This document shows, piece by piece, positions 58,646 to 64,000 of a stretch of 64,000 bases of DNA (position 1 is its first letter; every line of letters begins with the position of its first letter). Under the pieces are notes generated by a model. It was not told where the DNA came from, searched no databases, and was given only the letters and a program-made list of their open reading frames with translations. Made by a program: the position numbers and the translations under genes. The DNA comes from an uncultured Tenacibaculum sp. Lineage in GTDB: Bacteria > Bacteroidota > Bacteroidia > Flavobacteriales > Flavobacteriaceae. The stretch is taken from NCBI GenBank assembly GCA_947497895.1, contig CANMIL010000007.1, positions 1 through 64,000 of the forward strand. The letters are read 5' to 3'.

Positions 58646-59488
58646 TTACTTTTTCTTCTTTTCTGAACCAAAAATTAACTCCAAGGCATTGTATACTGCT
58701 TGATGCAGAGTATCACCATGAGTTTTATTCTTAAGGAATTCAAAATGTAATGTTACATTGTCTCTAGGATCAGATTTTAGGTGTTCATATAAGTCATTGG
58801 CTACTCGTTCCATTACTTTTCCTTCTGTACCTACTGCTATATAAACGTTTTTGTGGCTTTTATGAGATATTGGAGTGGTTTTTTGAAGCTTTTCGTCGTC
58901 CCACCATAAACTTGGACTTACAATAAGATAGTTATCGAATAAGTGAGATTGTTTAAAAAGAATTTCAGTAGCTAAAAGCCCACCTAGAGATTGCCCAATA
59001 AGAGTTTTTACATTGGTAGTTCTATATTGTTGATTGATGAAGGGTTGTAATTCCTTTTCTATGAATTTTATAAACTTCCCAGAGTGTCCTTGAGTAGGCA
59101 ATTCTCTTTGGTCGATAGCATTTCCAGAAGGATAGGTAAAATCTCTTTTTCTATCTACATTTCCTATTCCAACAACAATAGTTTCTGGAAGAATATTAAT
59201 CCAAGAGAATGATAAAAATTGAACCGCCCCAGCAACATGAATAAAGTCTTCATCAGTAGAACCATCCAGCAAATAGATAACAGGATATTTCTTAGAAGTG
59301 TTTTTTTCGTAGTTATGTGGAAGGTAAATATTAAGTATTCTGTTTTCGTTCAATACTGATGATGGAATTTCAATTATTTCTCCAATAGAAAAATCTCCTT
59401 TTCTTTCGAAGGAACTGTTTTTTTGAGCTAAACTCGAGATAGATAGTAAGAGCGTAAATAAAATAGAGAAATGTTTGGATAGTGGCAT
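58646..59488 (-). CDS. Secreted alpha/beta-hydrolase, putative esterase (esterase D / IroE-like)
   Basis: A 280-residue protein with an N-terminal signal peptide (hydrophobic 8-20, likely cut after LAQ at about 22), so exported to the periplasm or surface. It has the putative esterase fold: YPVIYLLDGS (68-77), the nucleophile elbow GQSLGG (Ser 167) and a late His in THGDTLH (His 257). Relatives include esterase D and the siderophore esterases IroE/Fes, which cleave esters of small molecules or peptides; the substrate here is unknown. It is the first gene of a two-gene unit with the YdeI-like gene, and a terminator hairpin separates it from the flavoprotein gene upstream. Confidence 0.86.
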   Translation of the reverse strand: MPLSKHFSILFTLLLSISSLAQKNSSFERKGDFSIGEIIEIPSSVLNENRILNIYLPHNYEKNTSKKYPVIYLLDGSTDEDFIHVAGAVQFLSFSWINILPETIVVGIGNVDRKRDFTYPSGNAIDQRELPTQGHSGKFIKFIEKELQPFINQQYRTTNVKTLIGQSLGGLLATEILFKQSHLFDNYLIVSPSLWWDDEKLQKTTPISHKSHKNVYIAVGTEGKVMERVANDLYEHLKSDPRDNVTLHFEFLKNKTHGDTLHQAVYNALELIFGSEKKKK

Positions 59489-59510
59489 AGTATTGAATTG
59501 AAAAGTAATT

Positions 59511-59555
59511 AAAAAACCATAATTGAATAGAACAATTTACAAATTCAATTATGGT
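59511..59555 (-). terminator. Rho-independent terminator of the flavoprotein gene
   Basis: A perfect 13-bp inverted repeat (59516-59528 and 59543-59555) with a 14-base loop. Read on the minus strand it is followed by a run of T (A run at 59511-59515 on the plus strand). It lies just past the stop of the gene at 59590-60729 and before the start of the esterase gene. Confidence 0.8.
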
Positions 59556-59589
59556 CTTAATAGTTTATTTTGATATAAGTGCTCCTTTA

Positions 59590-60729
59590 TTAAAAAACAA
59601 GCTCCTTAATTTTATTTTTAATCGTTTTTTTAATATCCGTAGGATAGCTTCTTTTCCCATGAAAAACGTCTGCCATAGCTTCACTGAAACGCTGTCCGTA
59701 TTTCTTTAATAAAAGATTACGAATAGTCTTTTGTTCGTAAAACCATTTAGAAAGCCATAAACCTGTTTTTATTTCAGGTAAAAGTCGGTTTTCTATTTTT
59801 TCAATATATAATTTTTCGGCAAGGTCTTTTTCTTGATTACTTTCAATAATCGCCTCAGCAGCAAGTTTACCACTGTAAATAGCATTTGAAATTCCCTCTG
59901 CCGTAATAGGATCTGCAAATCCAGCAGCATCTCCAATTAAAAATACATTGTTTTTTACAAAACCATCTGTTCTCGGTGAAACTGGAATTTGAAAACCATG
60001 TTGAGATTCACTTACTACGTTGGTAATATCAAGAGTTGTCAAGTAGTCTTTATAAAACTTTTTTAAGTTAATTTTAGTTCTTCGAGCCGAAGCAACACCA
60101 ATAGATAAATGTTTTTTCTTCGGAAAACTCCAAGCATAACCATAAGGGATAGCATCAATATCAAAACGTACTTCTTTAGATAAACGCTCAAAGTCTTCAT
60201 CCGATACTTCAATTTCATATTCCAAGGCAGGAATTAACTTTCTTGTATCTTCTTTCCATCCGGCTAATTTTGCTGTTGGACTTAAAGCTCCGTCAGCGGC
60301 AATGACAAAGTTTGCTGTAAACACACCTTGCGACGTTTCCAAAGTGATTATATCATTTTCAAAGCTTAAAGAGGTAAGCTTATGGTTTTCCAGTAAGGTA
60401 GCACCAAATTCTTTCGCTTTTTCCGTGATTAAATTATCAAAAGAATCGCGCATAATCATTGATATAGTAGGCTCTTCTCTCTCTGTTTTAAAGTGAAGTT
60501 TTTCACCTAAATAAATGTCAACTGTTCTAAATTCTTTTTCAACGACATCAGTAATATCAAAAGGTAAATCTTTTCGTCCTCTAAAGACAAAACCACCTCC
60601 ACATGTTTTGTATCGAGGTAGTGTTTCTTTTTCAATAATAACTGTAGAAATTCCTTTTTTTGCTAAATGAAATGCTGTTGAAGCCCCCGAAGGACCGCTA
60701 CCAATCACAGCAACATCAAAATGTTTCAT
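59590..60729 (-). CDS. Geranylgeranyl-reductase-family FAD-dependent oxidoreductase
   Basis: A 379-residue flavoprotein of the geranylgeranyl reductase / digeranylgeranylglycerophospholipid reductase family. The FAD-binding Rossmann motif GSGPSG is at 10-15. The family pattern PRYKTCGGG (38-46), the substrate-side signature YAWSFP (about residue 200) and the second FAD motif GDAAGFADPITAEG are all present. Relatives hydrogenate isoprenoid double bonds or act as polyketide or halogenase-like flavoenzymes; the substrate here cannot be told. It appears to be a single-gene unit: a hairpin terminator follows and 265 bases without a gene precede it. I see no convincing promoter motif in that gap, nor any other feature. 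Confidence 0.9.
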   Translation of the reverse strand: MKHFDVAVIGSGPSGASTAFHLAKKGISTVIIEKETLPRYKTCGGGFVFRGRKDLPFDITDVVEKEFRTVDIYLGEKLHFKTEREEPTISMIMRDSFDNLITEKAKEFGATLLENHKLTSLSFENDIITLETSQGVFTANFVIAADGALSPTAKLAGWKEDTRKLIPALEYEIEVSDEDFERLSKEVRFDIDAIPYGYAWSFPKKKHLSIGVASARRTKINLKKFYKDYLTTLDITNVVSESQHGFQIPVSPRTDGFVKNNVFLIGDAAGFADPITAEGISNAIYSGKLAAEAIIESNQEKDLAEKLYIEKIENRLLPEIKTGLWLSKWFYEQKTIRNLLLKKYGQRFSEAMADVFHGKRSYPTDIKKTIKNKIKELVF

Positions 60730-60994
60730 AAATAAAAATTTGGTCTGGGGTAAAAATACAGTTTTTATTTATAATGAAGAGGAATGTAGCACTAACCAAA
60801 GAATGTTTTTAGTACTCAAGTGATGAAGTTTATCCCGTTTATGATTTGAAATTACTGTAAGAGAAAATAATGATTTTTCTTTGTTCAAGTTATAAAAATA
60901 AAGAGAGATCTTAATTTATAGTTCCTTTTTTAATGAAGATGAATGGGAGAAGGCTACCAGACCAAAGTAATTTAAACATACAAACGGTATTATA

Positions 60995-62008
60995 TTACCA
61001 ATTCAATCGACTCATGATAGGGAAGTGGTCTGATAGTTTTACTTTGTTATACGTTTTAAATTGATTGATGTTTGCATCTTCATTTGTTAAAATAAAATCA
61101 ATACGCATAGGATACACATACCTAAAAGTTTTTCCCAGCCCAATGCCTCGTTCAATAAAGGCATCTTTTTTGTTGTTCGCTAGCTTTTTGTATACCCAAG
61201 AATAGGCAGAATTATTAAAATCACCACAAATTATTTTTTTGCCTTTCCAGCTATATTCATGCTGCATAATGCGCTCCGTTTGATCGGCTTGTTTTTTGAA
61301 ACCATTCGCGAGTCTTTTGAATAAACGTTCTGAATCTTTTTCACCAAAGTTCTCTTTATTTGGATTTATCTTTAAAGATTCTAGATGAACGTTATAGATT
61401 CGTATAGTATCACGATTTTTAACAATGTCTACAAAAATGGTATTATTAGCACTGTTTTCAAAGTTCAAAGAACCTGAATTAGCAATCGGATATTTAGAAT
61501 AAATGGCCAGTCCAAATTTATCCTTTGTCGATTTCGTTTTAATAAATTTATAAGGGAGTTTAATATCAATTAAATCAGACTGATAAAACTCTTGAAAAGC
61601 AATAACATCAGGAGATTCGTTGTTTACAAATTCATAAATTTTTTGCTCAGTAGTAACGTCGTCATTCCATTTGTAATAATTGAACATTCGAACATTATAA
61701 CTCATTACTTTTAGGTCGTTTGTTAAAACCACTTCCTTGTTCGAGAATTTTATGAGGGGAGGTGCCAAAAACCACCCTAATATTAAAACAAATGCAGAGA
61801 GCAACATGTTTTTATGTAGTTTAATAATCCAGTAGATTAGAAAACCTAAATTAGTTAATACCAGAAAAGGGACAAAAAGACTAAAAACAGTTAAGGAAGG
61901 TAAGTTGTTAGGAGATATAAAAGGCAGGAAAAAAGACAATAATAATGCAGTTGCAAGTATTGAATTTATAAAAAATAAGAGTGTATTAAAAATTGATCGT
62001 TTTTTCAC
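60995..62008 (-). CDS. Membrane-anchored endonuclease/exonuclease/phosphatase-family protein
   Basis: A 337-residue protein. The N-terminal ~90 residues hold three predicted membrane helices (about 8-31, 39-63 and 68-86). The rest is an EEP-fold hydrolase with the usual metal and catalytic signatures: MSYNVR (Asn 105), DVIAFQEF (Glu 140), CGDFNN, and the C-terminal SDHFP (Asp 327, His 328). EEP proteins cleave phosphodiester or phosphomonoester bonds in nucleic acids, lipids or other molecules; the target here is unknown. It is the last gene of a minus-strand run mutL - rhomboid - rhomboid - EEP with short gaps, probably one operon and a common Flavobacteriia arrangement as I recall it. Confidence 0.9.
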   Translation of the reverse strand: MKKRSIFNTLLFFINSILATALLLSFFLPFISPNNLPSLTVFSLFVPFLVLTNLGFLIYWIIKLHKNMLLSAFVLILGWFLAPPLIKFSNKEVVLTNDLKVMSYNVRMFNYYKWNDDVTTEQKIYEFVNNESPDVIAFQEFYQSDLIDIKLPYKFIKTKSTKDKFGLAIYSKYPIANSGSLNFENSANNTIFVDIVKNRDTIRIYNVHLESLKINPNKENFGEKDSERLFKRLANGFKKQADQTERIMQHEYSWKGKKIICGDFNNSAYSWVYKKLANNKKDAFIERGIGLGKTFRYVYPMRIDFILTNEDANINQFKTYNKVKLSDHFPIMSRLNW

Positions 62009-62066
62009 TAATAGAATGGTTTAATTGAATCCTAAAATTCTTTTATCAAGTAAAATGAAATTTTAG

Positions 62067-62936
62067 CTAATTTTTTCCTTGCCTAAACAAGAAATCTTTT
62101 TCCTCTTTTGAAAGTGTTTCATATCCTGATTTACTTATTTTATCAAGGATAGCATCAACTTCCTGTTGTGTAGCAGACTTTCCTGATTTTTTAGTGTAAG
62201 AACTTTTCTTACCAGAGTTGTGCACCGTTTTTAAAGGTGCTTTTTTTTCTTTCTTTTTAAAGATTTCGGTTAAGGAATTAAAGATAGTAATTTCTTTATT
62301 GCTAGCATAGCTCACATACATAAAACCGAAGAGAGCTCCACCAATATGAGCAAGTCTGCCTCCAGCGTTACTCACAGGTATTTGAATGATATCAATGGCG
62401 ATCCAAATGGCAGCAAGTATCCATAGCTTTACAAAACCAATAAGTGGGAATTTAATTTCATAATTAGGCATGTAGGTGGCAATACCAATAAAAATAGATG
62501 AAATACCAGCAGAGGCTCCTAATAAAATACTTCTGTCTGTATCACTTTGAAGTGCTGGAAAAAAATTGTAGCTAATCATAAAAATAATTCCTCCAAAGAT
62601 GGTTCCATATAAATAAAAATCGAGCAATTGTTTCGAAGTGAAATATTGTTTAAATAAATTACCTATAAAGAACAAAGCAACAAGATTGAATAAAATATGC
62701 AGAAAACCAGCATGTAAAAATCCATATGTAACTAGCGTCCAGGGCTTATATAGAAAGTCGTCGAAACTGGCGGGTAAGGAAAGCCAATTGATTAAAAAGT
62801 TATTTTTTGTTTGCAATAAAAAGCCAAAAGTGTTTAAAATAAAAACCATTAAAAACACACCTAGGTTGATATAAATAAGCTTTTCAACTATACCTGCATA
62901 CTTAAATCGATGTTTTATATTTTCAATAATATCCAT
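62067..62936 (-). CDS. Rhomboid-family intramembrane serine protease with C-terminal extension
   Basis: A 289-residue multi-pass membrane protein. Rhomboid hallmarks are HILFN (His 80, Asn 84) and the catalytic serine in GASAG (Ser 142) with His 197 in AHIGGALFG. Rhomboids cut membrane-spanning substrates within the bilayer; the substrate is unknown. Residues after about 215 form a charged cytoplasmic tail that ends in a conserved-looking helix block (AILDKISKSGYETLSKEEKDF, about 262-284), found on many Bacteroidota rhomboids. It lies 15 bases downstream of a second rhomboid gene. Confidence 0.93.
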   Translation of the reverse strand: MDIIENIKHRFKYAGIVEKLIYINLGVFLMVFILNTFGFLLQTKNNFLINWLSLPASFDDFLYKPWTLVTYGFLHAGFLHILFNLVALFFIGNLFKQYFTSKQLLDFYLYGTIFGGIIFMISYNFFPALQSDTDRSILLGASAGISSIFIGIATYMPNYEIKFPLIGFVKLWILAAIWIAIDIIQIPVSNAGGRLAHIGGALFGFMYVSYASNKEITIFNSLTEIFKKKEKKAPLKTVHNSGKKSSYTKKSGKSATQQEVDAILDKISKSGYETLSKEEKDFLFRQGKN

Positions 62937-62951
62937 TAGAAGGGGGTGGAT

Positions 62952-63692
62952 TTAGAATTTAAACTGATTTTTTTTCCAGTACCAAGCGATAATGGCCCCT
63001 ACTATGGCGCCACTGACATGGGCAAAATTATTAACATTAATTCCAAATATTGAAGGCCATTGAAATATTCCTGAAAGAGTTTCATAAAGTAGGAAAGCGG
63101 GAATAAAGTACTTGGCTGCAATTGGAATTGGTAAGAAAATTAGCGCCATCTTGGCATTGGGAAAATAAAGACCAAAGGCCGCGACTAATCCCATTATTGC
63201 TCCAGAGGCACCTACTCCAGCTGTGTTAAATACTCTGACTAAAGATAGAAACTTATCTTGAGGTAAATCTTTTTCCCAACCTATATTATATTTACCTTCA
63301 TTCAAAGTTTTCAATATTTGGTTTTTTTCATATCCTAATGAAACAAGTTGATCAACAATTGAATTAAATTCATAAAAATCCCATATCCATGGCAGAACTA
63401 CTGCTCCTATTCCAGCTGAAAAATAAAAAAACAAAAATTTGTTCCTTCCCCACATTTGTTCCAAAGGAGTTCCAAACATCCATAATCCAAGCATATTCAT
63501 TATAATATGTAGGTAAAACGTTTGATGATGCATGAAAATATGCGTAAAAACTTGCCAAACTTTGAAGTTGTCATTTAAAGGGAACCAGATAGCCAAATTA
63601 TTAAACAAATTATAACCAAAAGCTTTTACTGCTAGGAAAAAAAGAACGTTAATAATAATTAAATGTTTGATGGTATCTGTAAGTCTACCCAT
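62952..63692 (-). CDS. Rhomboid-family intramembrane serine protease
   Basis: A 246-residue multi-pass membrane protein. It has HIIMN (His 62, Asn 66), GASGA (Ser 163) and AHVSGA (His 225), so the Ser-His dyad is intact. A hydrophilic insert at about 105-150 (between GIGAVVLPW and VRVFNTAGVGASG) is longer than in the neighbouring rhomboid. It is not a recent copy of that neighbour: sequence and insert differ. Located 69 bases after the mutL stop and 15 bases before the next rhomboid, all on one strand, which suggests co-transcription. Confidence 0.93.
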   Translation of the reverse strand: MGRLTDTIKHLIIINVLFFLAVKAFGYNLFNNLAIWFPLNDNFKVWQVFTHIFMHHQTFYLHIIMNMLGLWMFGTPLEQMWGRNKFLFFYFSAGIGAVVLPWIWDFYEFNSIVDQLVSLGYEKNQILKTLNEGKYNIGWEKDLPQDKFLSLVRVFNTAGVGASGAIMGLVAAFGLYFPNAKMALIFLPIPIAAKYFIPAFLLYETLSGIFQWPSIFGINVNNFAHVSGAIVGAIIAWYWKKNQFKF

Positions 63693-63761
63693 TATTTATT
63701 TTTTTGAGTTGATCAAATGATTGAGTTAAAATTACTTAAACTTTTTGATCATTAAAATTAT

Positions 63762-64000
63762 TTATTTGTTAAAAATACTATCTATTTCTTGTAATGAAAG
63801 TGTTTTAAAAGTAGGCTTTCCAAAAGGAGAGGTTGAAGGCTCCTTACATGAAAAAAGGTTGTTCACCAAGTTTTCCTGTTCTTTTAATGATAAGATAGTT
63901 CCTGTTTTAATAGCTAGTGATTTCGCAAAAGATTTTGCCATCACATCAAAATGACTAAAACTAGCGTCAGGAACTTCTAATTTAATATCGTCTAACAGTT
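63762..64000 (-). CDS. mutL: DNA mismatch repair protein MutL, C-terminal fragment (cut by window edge)
   Basis: The frame is open to the right end of the window and encodes the last ~79 residues of MutL. The stretch AKSLAIKTG followed by LVNNLFSCKEPSTSPFGKPTF corresponds to the end of the MutL dimerisation domain, where the C(K/H)xPxxSPxGxP pattern is typical. MutL couples mismatch recognition by MutS to strand removal. The gene starts outside the window; the GTG and ATG codons near 63944 are internal. Confidence 0.88.
   Translation of the reverse strand, partial: LLDDIKLEVPDASFSHFDVMAKSFAKSLAIKTGTILSLKEQENLVNNLFSCKEPSTSPFGKPTFKTLSLQEIDSIFNK

Noticed and set aside
58646..59488. Secreted esterase as a resistance or peptide-processing enzyme for the NRPS product
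   Set aside because: It is on the opposite strand beyond a terminator and another gene, paired with a YdeI-like gene; nothing in the sequence links it to the cluster.
60302..60496. Plus-strand frame inside the geranylgeranyl-reductase-family gene, and a similar one at 62638-62874 inside the rhomboid gene
   Set aside because: Both are fully embedded in clear genes on the other strand and have no recognisable domain.
62030..62060. Weak hairpin between the rhomboid and EEP genes
   Set aside because: It has an AT-only core and no T run on the coding strand; it is not convincing as a terminator within an apparent operon.

Overview
The window is AT-rich. Its start codons follow A-rich leaders without a clear Shine-Dalgarno, and the genes at the right end (mutL, two rhomboid proteases, a membrane-anchored endonuclease/phosphatase-family protein) form a combination typical of Flavobacteriia. 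I read it as a Bacteroidota genome, probably family Flavobacteriaceae. The genus cannot be told from what is here.

Positions 1-56013 are filled by four giant co-directional non-ribosomal peptide synthetase (NRPS) genes separated by only 16, 38 and 10 bases. The first is cut by the left edge: the window opens inside a carrier (T) domain. Seventeen complete C-A-T modules are visible (3 + 4 + 5 + 5), and a type I thioesterase ends the fourth protein. With the cut module upstream, the line has at least 18 modules. Proteins 2-4 begin with TubC-like docking domains and proteins 1-3 end in acidic tails, so the order of action should be 1, 2, 3, 4.

Specificity codes were read by hand against the GrsA Phe domain. 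They suggest ...?-Ser-Thr-X / Leu-X-Phe-Thr / X-Asn-X-X-X / Phe-Phe-X-X-Ala. X is one recurring code (D-I-W-Q-L-T-A-D-D-K) found in 8 of 17 modules. It is one residue from the diaminobutyrate code as I remember it, so the product may be a long, strongly basic peptide. Eight of the 17 C domains look like dual epimerisation/condensation domains and nine like ordinary LCL domains, which predicts several D residues. No starter or lipidation domain, MbtH protein, diaminobutyrate genes, exporter or regulator lies in the window; these would have to be upstream or elsewhere.

A JmjC/cupin-type Fe(II)/2-oxoglutarate oxygenase gene (56086-57018) follows 72 bases after the thioesterase and may be a tailoring hydroxylase. 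A strong hairpin terminator at 57258-57297 closes this rightward unit. Everything to its right is on the minus strand: an iodotyrosine-deiodinase-like flavoprotein, an esterase/YdeI-family pair, a geranylgeranyl-reductase-family flavoprotein, an endonuclease/exonuclease/phosphatase-family membrane protein, two tandem rhomboid proteases and the 3' end of mutL. These look like ordinary chromosomal genes and mark the right border of the biosynthetic locus.
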